Below are positions 23,551 to 32,188 of a stretch of DNA of 64,000 bases, piece by piece. Where the stretch lies: assembly GCF_003019815.1 (NCBI RefSeq), contig NZ_CP027773.1, positions 5,573,501 to 5,637,500 on the forward strand, written 5' to 3'. The notes under the pieces were generated by a model. The model was not told the origin of the DNA. It saw nothing but the letters and a program-made list of their open reading frames with translations, and searched no databases. The translations under genes and the position numbers were made by a program. How positions within the stretch are numbered: the stretch's first letter is position 1; each line of letters opens with the position of its first letter. Source of the stretch: Variovorax sp. PMC12. Lineage in GTDB: Bacteria; Pseudomonadota; Gammaproteobacteria; Burkholderiales; Burkholderiaceae_C.

Positions 23551-24363
23551 TCAAGAAGCCAACCCAACCACCGACCGCACCACACTCACCGCCGCCAACC
23601 CGATCAGCAGATTCAGCACATGCTTCCTGAACTGCTCCGGCGACACGCCCTCGAACGAGCGCTGTCCCCACCAGATGCCTGCAAGCATCGCCGGTGCCAG
23701 CCACAGCGCCCACTTCAGCGTGTCCGGCCCCAGCAGGTTGCCGGATGCATGCGCCGATGACGGCATCAGCGCCGCGCAGACCAGCGACACCACGTCGCTG
23801 AACAGCAGCAGCGCGATCAGCGTGGCGCGCAATCTGGCCGGCGCCATCTTCGCGGTACTCAGCAGAACGGCGATGGCGATGCCGCCGATGGCCGCGACGC
23901 CGTTGATGAAGCCCGACGCCAGCCCCGCCGACAAGCGCACGCCGCGTGTCGGCACGAGGGTGGCGCGCGCGCCGGCGCGCAGCAGCAAGGCGGCCGACAT
24001 CAGCAGCGCGCCGATCAGCAGCCGCAGCGGCGTCTCCGGCAGCCACGCGAGCAGCGCCACGCCGATGGGAATGCAGATGAGGTTGCCCAGCATCAGCCAA
24101 CTGAGCCACGGCATGTCGATGTCGCGCGCGATGCCGCGCAGCTGGCTCAGGCTCGCCAGTATCTCGAGCATGAAGATCGCGGGCACCACCAGCGCGGGCG
24201 ACACCACCAGCGACATGCCCGCCACCGTGATGGCCGAGAAGCCGAAGCCCGCGAAGCCGCGCACGATGCCGGCCGCGAACACCACGCACAGGCTGTAGGC
24301 CAGCGTGGCCGGTGCCAGTGGTGGCACCAGGAGCGCGGACACGATGGCCGACATTGAGTCCAT
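23551..24363 (-). CDS. tauE: TauE/SafE-family sulfite exporter
   Basis: A 270-residue integral membrane protein of the TauE/SafE family (old DUF81), with about eight helices. The family repeat is visible as FAAGIVRGFAGFGFSAITV in the first half and SAGLASGFINGVAAIGGIA in the second. It starts 14 bp after the CobT-like gene in a minus-strand operon that is divergent from xsc. Xsc releases sulfite, so export of sulfite (or sulfoacetate-type anions) from the cytoplasm fits. The name rests on family and context; other family members move different anions. The ATG at 24363 is used, with a second ATG three codons later. Confidence 0.85.
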   Translation of the reverse strand: MDSMSAIVSALLVPPLAPATLAYSLCVVFAAGIVRGFAGFGFSAITVAGMSLVVSPALVVPAIFMLEILASLSQLRGIARDIDMPWLSWLMLGNLICIPIGVALLAWLPETPLRLLIGALLMSAALLLRAGARATLVPTRGVRLSAGLASGFINGVAAIGGIAIAVLLSTAKMAPARLRATLIALLLFSDVVSLVCAALMPSSAHASGNLLGPDTLKWALWLAPAMLAGIWWGQRSFEGVSPEQFRKHVLNLLIGLAAVSVVRSVVGLAS

Positions 24364-24377
24364 GAGACCGTAACGCG

Positions 24378-26114
24378 TCAGCGGCGGTGGCGGCCGGCCA
24401 TCAACCCGATCACCTCGCGAAAGATGGTGTTGCCGCTGCTGCCGGCCAGGTCGAGCACATGGCTGCGGCTGTAGCAGGGGCTCAGATCGAGGCCCACGCC
24501 GATGCCTGCAATGGCGATGTCGCCGCGCTGCTCCTGGCGCGCGACCACGTCTCGCAGGTGGTGGTCGAGGTAGTGCGCGTCGTTGGCCAGGTGCGTGGCG
24601 CTGTCCATCGGCGAGCCGTCGGAAATCACCAGCAGCAGCTTGCGCGCCTCGCCGCGCTGGCGCAGCCGCGTGCAGGCCCAGTCGACCGCCTCGCCGTCGA
24701 TGCCTTCGCGGAACAGGTCGGCCTTCAGCAGCGCGGCCATTGCGGGGCGCGCGCGGCGCCACGGTGTGCCGGCGGCCTTGAAGACGAGGTGGCTGCGCTC
24801 GTTGAGGCGGCCGGGGTGGGGCGGCCGGCCGGCACGCACCCATTCGCGCTGTGGCCGACCGCCGTTCCATGCGCCGGTGGTGAAGCCCAGCACTTCGCTG
24901 GCCACGCCGGCCTGTTCGAGTGCGCGTGCGAACACGTCGACCATCATCGCGACCGATTCGGCATGCTCCTTCATCGAGCCCGAGCAGTCGATGAGGAAAG
25001 TGACGATGCAGTCGGCCAGCGGCTCCATGCGCTCGGTGCGGAACAGGCGGCGCTCGGTGGGCGATGCGACGAGCTGCGCGAGCCGGCGCCCGTCGATGAG
25101 GCCTTCTTCCTGCCCGCCGTCCCAGCCGTCGCGCTCCGGCTCTGCCAGCAGGGCGCGCAGCTCTCGCGCGAGGCGGGCGATGTTCACGCCCTGCGCGGCG
25201 ATGCGGCGGTCGAGCTTTTCCCGGTGCTGCGCGAGCACTTCCTTGCGCGCGAGCGTGGCGGCGTCGTGTTCGCGGTCGTAGGCCGTGGTGAAGACGCGGT
25301 AGGCGCCGCCGGCGTCGTCGAGCACCGCGCTGCGGCCCGACTCGGCGGTGGTGAAGCGCTCCACGATCTCCTGGTCCATGTCGGCCACGAGGCTGAACAC
25401 GCTGCGCTTGTCGTCCACATGCGGATCGCGCGCGGCGCCGCTGCCTTCCTCGCCGGCCTCGTGCAGCATCGCGGCCACGGTGCGCGCGATGGCGAGGGCA
25501 TGCACCGCATAGGCGGCCTGGTGGTCGCGGTCTCTGCGCAGGCCCGCCAGCGCATGGCCGATCAGCGGCGCAAGCGCGAAGCGCGTGGCTTCGAGCATGT
25601 CCTCTGTTTCTTCCACCACCTGCTGGCCGCTCACGCGGGCGCGGCAGATCTGCGCCACGGCGTACAGCAGCAGGCCGCGCGCGGTGTCGGTCAGCCCCGA
25701 GTGATGGAAGGCCAGCGACCATTGCTCATGCCGGTGCCGCAGGTTGCGGCGCATGCCGGCCATGGCGTCGGGCGCGAGCGCCTCGGCGCGGAACTGCTCC
25801 AGCATTTCGAACAGCATGCGTTCGACCGGCTCCTGTGGCTGCAGTGTTGCATGCAGCGCCGCATCCGACACGGTGAGCCGCAGCGCGAGCCCGTCGGCCA
25901 CGCCGCGGAACGAAGCAAAGTCGTCGGTGTCGGGCGAAGGATGCAGGTGCGGCGCGAACCACGGCAGCGCGACGCGGCCACGGTGCAGCCGCCGTCCGCG
26001 AAAGTGCAGGTCGCGCTCGCCGCTGAAGGCGCGCACCACGCCCGCGCAAAGCTCCGCGACCTGCTCCTCCTGCCGCACGCGGCGCTGCATCGCGCTCGCG
26101 GGCTCGGGGCTCAT
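24378..26114 (-). CDS. CobT-like VWA-domain protein
   Basis: A 578-residue protein resembling the CobT subunit of cobaltochelatase. The C-terminal third is a von Willebrand A domain with the metal-site motif FLIDCSGSMKEHAE, LLLVISDGSPMDSAT and a cooperating DLSPCYSRSH. The N-terminal part is helical and family-specific (RVRQEEQVAELCAGVVRAF, HEQWSLAFHHSGLTDTARG). Its ATG overlaps the stop of the CobS-like gene (ATGA), so the two are translationally coupled. Such MoxR-ATPase/VWA pairs load metals or remodel target enzymes. No large chelatase subunit CobN and no cobalamin gene is in the window, so the target is probably something else, perhaps an enzyme of sulfonate metabolism. Confidence 0.85.
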   Translation of the reverse strand: MSPEPASAMQRRVRQEEQVAELCAGVVRAFSGERDLHFRGRRLHRGRVALPWFAPHLHPSPDTDDFASFRGVADGLALRLTVSDAALHATLQPQEPVERMLFEMLEQFRAEALAPDAMAGMRRNLRHRHEQWSLAFHHSGLTDTARGLLLYAVAQICRARVSGQQVVEETEDMLEATRFALAPLIGHALAGLRRDRDHQAAYAVHALAIARTVAAMLHEAGEEGSGAARDPHVDDKRSVFSLVADMDQEIVERFTTAESGRSAVLDDAGGAYRVFTTAYDREHDAATLARKEVLAQHREKLDRRIAAQGVNIARLARELRALLAEPERDGWDGGQEEGLIDGRRLAQLVASPTERRLFRTERMEPLADCIVTFLIDCSGSMKEHAESVAMMVDVFARALEQAGVASEVLGFTTGAWNGGRPQREWVRAGRPPHPGRLNERSHLVFKAAGTPWRRARPAMAALLKADLFREGIDGEAVDWACTRLRQRGEARKLLLVISDGSPMDSATHLANDAHYLDHHLRDVVARQEQRGDIAIAGIGVGLDLSPCYSRSHVLDLAGSSGNTIFREVIGLMAGRHRR

Positions 26115-27094
26115 TCGCGCGGACCTGCGCAGAGCTGGTGCGACTCCTTCAGCTCGCGGTCGAAGCAGCGCTGGAAGTATTCGGCCACCAGCGGCCGTTC
26201 GGCGTCGTCGCACTTGTTGACGAAGGAGAGACGGAATGCGAGCGCCGGGTCCTTGAAGATCTCGATGTTCTCGGCCCAGGTGATGACGGTGCGCGGCGAC
26301 ATCAGCGTCGACAGGTCGCCGGCCGCAAAGCCTTTGCGCGTGAGGTCGGCCACGGCCACCATCGACGCGACCAGCTTCGTGCCCGCCTCGCCGGCCAGCG
26401 AAGGCACGCGCGCCTGCACGATGGCGATTTCTTCTTCGGCCAGCAGGTAGTTGAGCGAGGCCACGATGTTCCAGCGGTCGATCTGCGCATGGTTGAGCCG
26501 CTGCGCGCCGTGGTACAGGCCGTTGAGGTTGCCCAGGCCCACCGTGTTGGCGGTGGCGAACAGGCGGAAGAAGGGGTGCGGCCGCAGCACCTTGTTCTGG
26601 TCCATGAGCGTGAACTTGCCGTCGCGCTCCAGGATGCGCTGGATGACGAACATCACGTCGGGCCGGCCGGCGTCGTACTCGTCGAAGATCAGCGCCACCG
26701 GCCGCTGCAGCGCCCAGGGCACGATGCCTTCCTGGAACTCGGTGACCTGCTTGCCCTCGCGCAGCACCACCGCGTCCTTGCCGACGAGGTCGAGCCGGCT
26801 GATGTGGCCGTCGAGGTTCAGGCGCACGCAGGGCCAGTTCAGGCGCGCCGCCACCTGCTCGATGTGGGTGGACTTGCCGGTGCCGTGCAGCCCCTGCACC
26901 ATCACGCGCCGGTCGCGCGTGAAGCCGGCGAGGATGGCCAGCGTCACGTCGGGGTTGAAGCGGTAGACGGCATCGACCTCGGGCACGTGATCGTCACGTT
27001 CGCTGAAGGCGGGCACCTGCAGATCGGTGTCGATGCCGAACACCTCGCGCACGCTGAGCATCCGGTCGGGGCGAAGGTCGGCGGTGTCGGTCAC
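26111..27094 (-). CDS. CobS-like MoxR-family AAA+ ATPase
   Basis: A 327-residue AAA+ ATPase matching CobS in length and sequence. Walker A is VQGLHGTGKSTHIEQVAARL, Walker B is VALIFDEYDAGRPDV, sensor 1 lies in FRLFATANTVGLGN, and HAQIDRWNIVASL carries the arginine-finger region. Residues near the start (SVREVFGID) match the CobS N-terminus. I prefer the GTG at 27094 because family similarity begins there; the upstream in-frame sequence is an antisense shadow of the IclR gene. It is coupled to the CobT-like gene by a four-base overlap and sits just downstream of the IclR gene, next to xsc. Confidence 0.87.
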   Translation of the reverse strand: MTDTADLRPDRMLSVREVFGIDTDLQVPAFSERDDHVPEVDAVYRFNPDVTLAILAGFTRDRRVMVQGLHGTGKSTHIEQVAARLNWPCVRLNLDGHISRLDLVGKDAVVLREGKQVTEFQEGIVPWALQRPVALIFDEYDAGRPDVMFVIQRILERDGKFTLMDQNKVLRPHPFFRLFATANTVGLGNLNGLYHGAQRLNHAQIDRWNIVASLNYLLAEEEIAIVQARVPSLAGEAGTKLVASMVAVADLTRKGFAAGDLSTLMSPRTVITWAENIEIFKDPALAFRLSFVNKCDDAERPLVAEYFQRCFDRELKESHQLCAGPRE

Positions 27095-27120
27095 GTTGGG
27101 CTTTCTGGAAAGAAGAAAGG

Positions 27121-27954
27121 TCAGGCCTGCGCGCGGTCGGAGAACGCCGCGCCTGCATCGATGCGGCTCAGTGCCTTGGCTGCACGCTGCATTGCCGGCA
27201 GCAGCGTCTTCGCCTTGGCCGCATCGAGCCGCATCACCGGCGCCTGCACCGCGATGCAGAGGTTGGATGGCGCGTCGTCGCCGGAAGGCACCAGCGTGGC
27301 GATGCACAGCAGGCCGGGCAGGAATTCTTCGTGGTCGATGGCATAGCCGTCCTTGCGGATGCGCTGCACTTCCTTTTCCAGCGCCTCCGGGTCGGTCAGC
27401 GTCCTGGGCGTGTACGGCTCCAGCGGTGCGTTCGACAGCAGCCGGCGGCGCTGCGCCGCGCTCATCTGCGACAGGAAGATCTTGCCGCTGGCCGAGCAGT
27501 GCACCGGCACGCGCGAACCCGAGTGCAGGTAGAAGCGCAGCGGCGCGGCGGTTTCCACGCGGTCGAGGTACACCACCTCGCTGCCCGACAGCGCCGTGAG
27601 GTTGCAGCTTTCGCCGATTTCTTCCACCAGCTGGCGCAGCACCGTGTGGCGCGCGCCGTGCAGGCTGTCGTTGAGCAGCAGGTTCTCGGCCAGCCGCCGC
27701 AGCCGCGTGCCGATGCCGTAGTGCCGGCCGTCGCCTTCGCGCTGCAGCAGCCCCGCGCCCTCGAGCTGCTGGAGCATGCGGTGCAGCGTGGGCTTGGGCA
27801 GGCCGGTTTCTTCCACCAGGCCCTGCAGCGAGTAGCGCTGGTCTTTCGCGGCCATGACTTCGAGCAGCGCGAACAGGCGCATGGTGGGTGTGTCGCCCGC
27901 CGTTTCGGCGGCTTCCACGGGGAGCCCTTTGACGATCTTCATGGGGCGGATCAT
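27121..27954 (-). CDS. IclR-family regulator of the sulfonate cluster
   Basis: A 277-residue IclR regulator. Winged helix: MRLFALLEVMAAKDQRYSLQ and LVEETGLPKPTLHRMLQQLE. Effector domain: IGESCNLTALSGSEVVYLDR, RVPVHCSASGKIFLSQMS and GYAIDHEEFLPGLLCIATLV. It is first in a minus-strand operon with the CobS/CobT-like pair and tauE, and divergent from xsc-ackA. Two adjacent palindromes lie just downstream of the xsc -10 box. It is expected to repress xsc until a sulfonate signal appears. Start codon 27954 is chosen; ATG 27942 is equally possible, and neither has a clear ribosome site. Confidence 0.93.
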   Translation of the reverse strand: MIRPMKIVKGLPVEAAETAGDTPTMRLFALLEVMAAKDQRYSLQGLVEETGLPKPTLHRMLQQLEGAGLLQREGDGRHYGIGTRLRRLAENLLLNDSLHGARHTVLRQLVEEIGESCNLTALSGSEVVYLDRVETAAPLRFYLHSGSRVPVHCSASGKIFLSQMSAAQRRRLLSNAPLEPYTPRTLTDPEALEKEVQRIRKDGYAIDHEEFLPGLLCIATLVPSGDDAPSNLCIAVQAPVMRLDAAKAKTLLPAMQRAAKALSRIDAGAAFSDRAQA

Positions 27955-28003
27955 AGATGTTTTAAAAAAAAAGAGACAAGGCGTACCGATTTTTGTAAAT
28001 TGT

Positions 28004-28032
28004 TTGACGCCGTGCCGATGCCGTCCTATATT
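28004..28032 (+). promoter_or_regulatory. Sigma70-type promoter of xsc-ackA
   Basis: TTGACG (28004-28009) and TATATT (28027-28032) are separated by exactly 17 bases. The expected transcription start is near 28039, giving an untranslated leader of about 77 bases before the xsc ATG at 28116. Confidence 0.7.
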
Positions 28033-28037
28033 CCGCC

Positions 28038-28064
28038 GGAATGAATTCCGGAACAAGTCGTTCC
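28038..28064. promoter_or_regulatory. Tandem IclR-type operators at the xsc transcription start
   Basis: GGAATGAATTCC (28038-28049, imperfect palindrome) is directly followed by GGAAC-AAGTC-GTTCC (28050-28064, perfect arms). They begin at the predicted +1 of xsc, a position that suits repression. The second half repeats the arms and spacing of the operator at 20008-20022. Confidence 0.65.
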
Positions 28065-28115
28065 GACTTTTTGGGTGCAAACCACCGCCCATCATCCTTT
28101 CAGGAGACGCCTTCC

Positions 28116-29939
28116 ATGAGCCAGAAGCCAGCCGCAGCCCCCACCCGCGAAGCCGTCAAGGGCGTGCAGAAGATGACGCCCTCCGAGGCCTTCGTCGAGA
28201 CCATGGTCGCCAACGGCGTGACCGACATCTTCGGCATCATGGGCTCGGCCTTCATGGATGCGATGGACATCTTCGCGCCCGCCGGTATCCGGCTGATTCC
28301 GGTGGTGCACGAGCAGGGCGGCGCCCACATGGCCGACGGCTATGCGCGCGTGTCGGGCCGCCACGGCCTGGTCATCGGCCAGAACGGCCCCGGCATCAGC
28401 AACTGCGTGACGGCCGTTGCCGCGGCCTACTGGGCGCACAGCCCGGTGGTGATGATCACGCCCGAGACCGGCACCATGGGCATGGGCCTCGGCGGCTTCC
28501 AGGAAGCCAACCAGCTGCCGATGTTCCAGGAGTTCACCAAGTACCAGGGCCACGTCAACAACCCCAAGCGCATGGCCGAGTACACGGCGCGCTGCTTCGA
28601 CCGCGCCATCTCCGAGATGGGCCCGACGCAGCTCAACATTCCGCGCGACTACTTCTATGGCGAGATCCAGTGCGAGATCCCGAAGCCGATGCGCGTGGAG
28701 CGCGGCGCGGGCGGAGAGAACAGCCTGAACGCGGCGGTCGAGCTGCTGGCCTCGGCCAGGTTCCCTGTGATCCTCTCGGGCGGCGGCGTGGTCATGGGCG
28801 ATGCGGTGGAAGAGTGCAAGGCCCTGGCGGAGCGCCTGGGCGCGCCGGTGGCCAACGGATACCTGCGCAACGACTCCTTCCCCGCGAGCCATCCGCTGTG
28901 GGCCGGCCCGCTGGGCTACCAGGGCTCCAAGGCGGCGATGAAGCTCATCGCGCAAGCCGACGTGGTGCTGGCTCTGGGCTCGCGCATGGGTCCCTTCGGC
29001 ACGCTGCCGCAGCACGGCATGGACTACTGGCCGAAGGACGCGAAGATCATCCAGGTCGAGGCCGACCACACCAACCTGGGCCTGGTGAAGAAGATCACCG
29101 TCGGCATCCACGGCGACGCCAAGGCCACGGCCAAGGAACTGCTCAAGCGCCTGCAGGGCAAGACGCTGGCCTGCGACGCCACCAAGGCCGAGCGCGCCGA
29201 AAAGATCAAGGCCGAAAAGGCCGCGTGGGAAAAGGAACTCGACGAGTGGACCCACGAGCGCGACCAGTTCAGCCTCGACGCCATCGAGGAAGCCAAGGGC
29301 GAGAAGACGCCCACCGGCGGCAGCTACCTGCACCCGCGCCAGGTGCTGCGCGAGCTTGAGAAGGCCATGCCGCCGCGCGTGATGGTCTCCACCGACATCG
29401 GCAACATCAACGCCATTGCCAACAGCTACCTGCGCTTCGAGGAGCCGCGCAGCTTCTTCGCGCCGATGAGCTTCGGCAACTGCGGCTACTCGCTGCCCAC
29501 CATGATCGGCGCCAAGTGCGCCGCACCCGACCGCCCGGCCGTGGCCTATGCCGGCGACGGCGCCTGGGGCATGAGCATGGTGGAAATCATGACGGCGGTG
29601 CGCCATGACATTCCGGTGACGGCCGTGGTGTTCCACAACCGCCAGTGGGGCGCCGAGAAGAAGAACCAGGTCGACTTCTACAACCGCCGCTTCGTGGCCG
29701 GCGAGCTTGAAAGCGAGAGCTTCGCGGGCATCGCCAAGGCCATGGGCGCCGAAGGCATCGTGGTCGACAAGCTCGAAGACGTGGGCCCGGCGCTGAAGAA
29801 GGCCATCGACATGCAGATGAACGAAGGCAAGACCTGCGTCATCGAGATCATGTGCACCCGCGAGCTGGGCGACCCCTTCCGCCGCGACGCGCTGTCCAAG
29901 CCGGTACGATTCCTCGACAAGTACAAGGACTACGTCTGA
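28116..29939 (+). CDS. xsc: Sulfoacetaldehyde acetyltransferase
   Basis: A 607-residue thiamine-diphosphate enzyme that converts sulfoacetaldehyde plus phosphate to acetyl phosphate and sulfite, the desulfonating step of taurine, isethionate and sulfoacetate catabolism. It has the acetolactate-synthase-like layout: the N-terminal domain with the cofactor-activating glutamate in VVHEQGGAHMADGYAR, a central domain, and a C-terminal ThDP/Mg motif GDGAWGMSM ending about 30 residues later near HNRQWG. Blocks such as GTMGMGLGGFQEANQLPMF, QLNIPRDYFYGE and MSFGNCGYSLPTMIGAK are characteristic of Xsc and set it apart from acetolactate synthase. The ATG at 28116 has a strong CAGGAG site. It is followed by ackA after 7 bp. 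Confidence 0.95.
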   Translation: MSQKPAAAPTREAVKGVQKMTPSEAFVETMVANGVTDIFGIMGSAFMDAMDIFAPAGIRLIPVVHEQGGAHMADGYARVSGRHGLVIGQNGPGISNCVTAVAAAYWAHSPVVMITPETGTMGMGLGGFQEANQLPMFQEFTKYQGHVNNPKRMAEYTARCFDRAISEMGPTQLNIPRDYFYGEIQCEIPKPMRVERGAGGENSLNAAVELLASARFPVILSGGGVVMGDAVEECKALAERLGAPVANGYLRNDSFPASHPLWAGPLGYQGSKAAMKLIAQADVVLALGSRMGPFGTLPQHGMDYWPKDAKIIQVEADHTNLGLVKKITVGIHGDAKATAKELLKRLQGKTLACDATKAERAEKIKAEKAAWEKELDEWTHERDQFSLDAIEEAKGEKTPTGGSYLHPRQVLRELEKAMPPRVMVSTDIGNINAIANSYLRFEEPRSFFAPMSFGNCGYSLPTMIGAKCAAPDRPAVAYAGDGAWGMSMVEIMTAVRHDIPVTAVVFHNRQWGAEKKNQVDFYNRRFVAGELESESFAGIAKAMGAEGIVVDKLEDVGPALKKAIDMQMNEGKTCVIEIMCTRELGDPFRRDALSKPVRFLDKYKDYV

Positions 29940-29946
29940 AGAACCC

Positions 29947-31149
29947 ATGACCGATTCGCTGCTGACGCTCAACGCGGGCTCGTCGTCCATCAAGGTCGCA
30001 TTGTTCGATGCGGCACATCGGGGCGGCGGCGATGCGTTGCCGTCGGCGCGCTGGTCGGGCCAGGCGGACGGTCTGGGCGCGGGCCTGCAGGCGCGGCTGC
30101 GCATTCGCGATGCACAGGGCAAGACGCTGCTCGACGAGCCGCTCGATGGCGCACGCGCCTCGCACCAGGGCGCGCTGGCCGCGCTGCTCGAATGGCATGC
30201 GCAGCAAGGCGAGGGCGGGCGCATCGCGGCGGTGGGGCACCGCATCGTGCATGGCGGCACGGACTTCGTGGCGCCGGTGCGCGTCGACGCGGCATTGCTC
30301 GATGCACTCGCCAAGCTGGAGCCTTTGGCGCCACTGCACCAGCCGCACAACCTGGCGGGCGTGCGCGCGGCCATGGCCGCCTTCGAGGGCGTGCCGCAGG
30401 TGGCGTGCTTCGACACGGCCTTCCATGCGGTGCAGCCGGAGGTCAACCGGCGCTTTGCGTTGCCGCGCGAGTTGCACGACGCTGGCGTGCGGCGCTACGG
30501 CTTCCACGGCCTCTCGTATGAATCGATCGTTGCGCAGTTCGCGGGCATCGCGCCCGAGTTGGCGCAGCGGCGCGTGATCGTCGCGCACCTGGGCAATGGC
30601 GCGTCGATGTGCGGCATGGTCAACGGCCGCTCGGTCGCGACGACCATGACCTTCTCTCCGCTGGACGGCCTGACCATGGGCACGCGCTGCGGCCGCATCG
30701 ACGCGGCCGTGGTGCCCTACCTGATGCGATCGCGCGGCATGTCGGCCGACGCGGTCGAGAAGCTGCTGTTCCGCGAATCGGGCTTGCTGGGGCTGTCGGG
30801 CGTGTCGAGCGACATGCGTGCGCTGCAGGCTTCGGCAGAGCCGGCGGCTGCCGAGGCGATCGCGCATTTCGTGGAGCAGGTGGTGCAGCACATGGGCATG
30901 CTGGCGGGCGCCTTGCGCGGCGTGGATGCCATCGTGTTCACCGGAGGCATCGGCGAGAACGACGCGCCGCTGCGCCAACGCATGCTCGAAGACTGCGCCT
31001 GGCTGGGCGTGCAGATGGATGCAGCCGCCAACCGGGACGGCGCTGCGCGGCTCACCATGGCCGGCAGCCCTGTGAGCGCCTGGGTGCTGCGCACCGACGA
31101 AGAAGCGGTGATCGCGCGCCACACGGCGCGCGTGCTGCACATGGGCTGA
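29947..31149 (+). CDS. ackA: Acetate kinase
   Basis: A 400-residue acetate kinase: acetyl phosphate plus ADP to acetate plus ATP. Signatures are LTLNAGSSSIKVALFD at the N-terminus, VGHRIVHGG, ACFDTAFHAVQPEVNRRFAL, RRYGFHGLSYESI and VIVAHLGNGASMCGM, with the C-terminal IVFTGGIGENDAPLRQRM. The gene starts 7 bp after xsc. The pair would recover one ATP per sulfonate from the acetyl phosphate Xsc makes; more often xsc is paired with pta. A phosphotransacetylase-type gene does occur elsewhere in the window (55303-56256). Confidence 0.95.
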   Translation: MTDSLLTLNAGSSSIKVALFDAAHRGGGDALPSARWSGQADGLGAGLQARLRIRDAQGKTLLDEPLDGARASHQGALAALLEWHAQQGEGGRIAAVGHRIVHGGTDFVAPVRVDAALLDALAKLEPLAPLHQPHNLAGVRAAMAAFEGVPQVACFDTAFHAVQPEVNRRFALPRELHDAGVRRYGFHGLSYESIVAQFAGIAPELAQRRVIVAHLGNGASMCGMVNGRSVATTMTFSPLDGLTMGTRCGRIDAAVVPYLMRSRGMSADAVEKLLFRESGLLGLSGVSSDMRALQASAEPAAAEAIAHFVEQVVQHMGMLAGALRGVDAIVFTGGIGENDAPLRQRMLEDCAWLGVQMDAAANRDGAARLTMAGSPVSAWVLRTDEEAVIARHTARVLHMG

Positions 31150-31164
31150 GCGCGGGCTGAGCGC

Positions 31165-32106
31165 TCAGCGCGCGGCGGCGCTGGTGGCCATGCGCGGCAC
31201 CGTGGCGCCGCAGTGGCGCAGGAAGTCGGCGGTTGCGCCGCCCAGCAGCTTGTCGCGGTGCATCACTGTCGCCAGCTTGCGCACGCCGGCCGGCAGCCGC
31301 GTGCGCAGTTCGACCAGGTGCCCGTCTTCCAGCGCCTGCGCCACGGTGTAGCGCGACAGGCAGGCCAGGCCGGTGCCCGTGGCCACCACGCGCTTGATGG
31401 CCTCGGTGCTCCCCAGTTCGAAGCCCACGTTCACCTGCTCCAGGTTCTGGATCAGCCAGGCATCGGTGACCTGCCGCGTGCCCGAGCCGTGCTCGCGCAG
31501 CACCCAGGTGGCCTGCGACAGCTGCTTGTGCGTGGCCACGCGGCCGGCCAGTGCATGGCCCGGCGCAGCCACGATCACCAGTTCGTCGCTGCGCCATGCG
31601 CGCACCACCAGGTCGGGGTGGGTCTGCGGGCCTTCGATGAAACCCACGTCGACGTCGAAGCCCGCCACCGCCTCGATCACGTCGCGCGTGTTGGCGATGT
31701 GCAGCCGCACCTGGCTCTGTGGGTGCAATGCGGTCCATTGCGACATGCGCTCGGGCAGCAGGTATTCGCCGATGGTGAAGCTCGCCGCCACGCGCAACGG
31801 CGCCGCATGCTCGGCGCTGAAGAGGGCCTGCACCTCGCCCGCCTGGTCGAGAAGCGCCTGCGCTTTGGGCAGCAGGGCGCGGCCGTTCTCGTTGAGCACC
31901 AGCCGGCGGCCGATGCGGTCGAACAGCAGCACGCCGACCGAGGTTTCCAGGTCGGCCAGCGCGCTGCTCGCGGCCGACTGCGAACGCGCAATGCGGTCTG
32001 CCGCCGCACGGGTGCTGCCGCCGCGCGCGGTGGCCACGAACACCTCCAGCTGCCGCAGGTTCAGGCGCAGGCGCTGCGCCGAAAGTTGATCTGTTTTTCC
32101 GGTCAT
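31165..32106 (-). CDS. LysR-family regulator divergent from soeABC
   Basis: A 313-residue LysR regulator. The N-terminal helix-turn-helix reads LRQLEVFVATARGGSTRAAA then RIARSQSAASSALADLE. The substrate-binding domain has FTIGEYLLPERMSQW and DVDVGFIEGPQTHPDLV, of the CysB/CbbR-like periplasmic-binding fold. The ATG at 32106 is used; earlier in-frame starts would run across the divergent promoter into soeA. It faces away from soeA with 82 bp between the chosen start codons. It converges on ackA, with 15 bp between the stops. It most likely activates soeABC in response to sulfite or a sulfur metabolite. Confidence 0.92.
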   Translation of the reverse strand: MTGKTDQLSAQRLRLNLRQLEVFVATARGGSTRAAADRIARSQSAASSALADLETSVGVLLFDRIGRRLVLNENGRALLPKAQALLDQAGEVQALFSAEHAAPLRVAASFTIGEYLLPERMSQWTALHPQSQVRLHIANTRDVIEAVAGFDVDVGFIEGPQTHPDLVVRAWRSDELVIVAAPGHALAGRVATHKQLSQATWVLREHGSGTRQVTDAWLIQNLEQVNVGFELGSTEAIKRVVATGTGLACLSRYTVAQALEDGHLVELRTRLPAGVRKLATVMHRDKLLGGATADFLRHCGATVPRMATSAAAR

Positions 32107-32188
32107 GGTGAGAGATATTCTGCGCTTTTCCGATTGATCGGGTGTGCCTAACATCGGCTGCGCCACGCCTGAAAACAAAGGACCGACA

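Noticed and set aside
24378..27094. Reading the CobS/CobT-like pair as part of a cobalamin pathway
   Set aside because: No cobN or other cobalamin gene is present, and the operon context is sulfonate metabolism; symbols cobS/cobT were therefore withheld.
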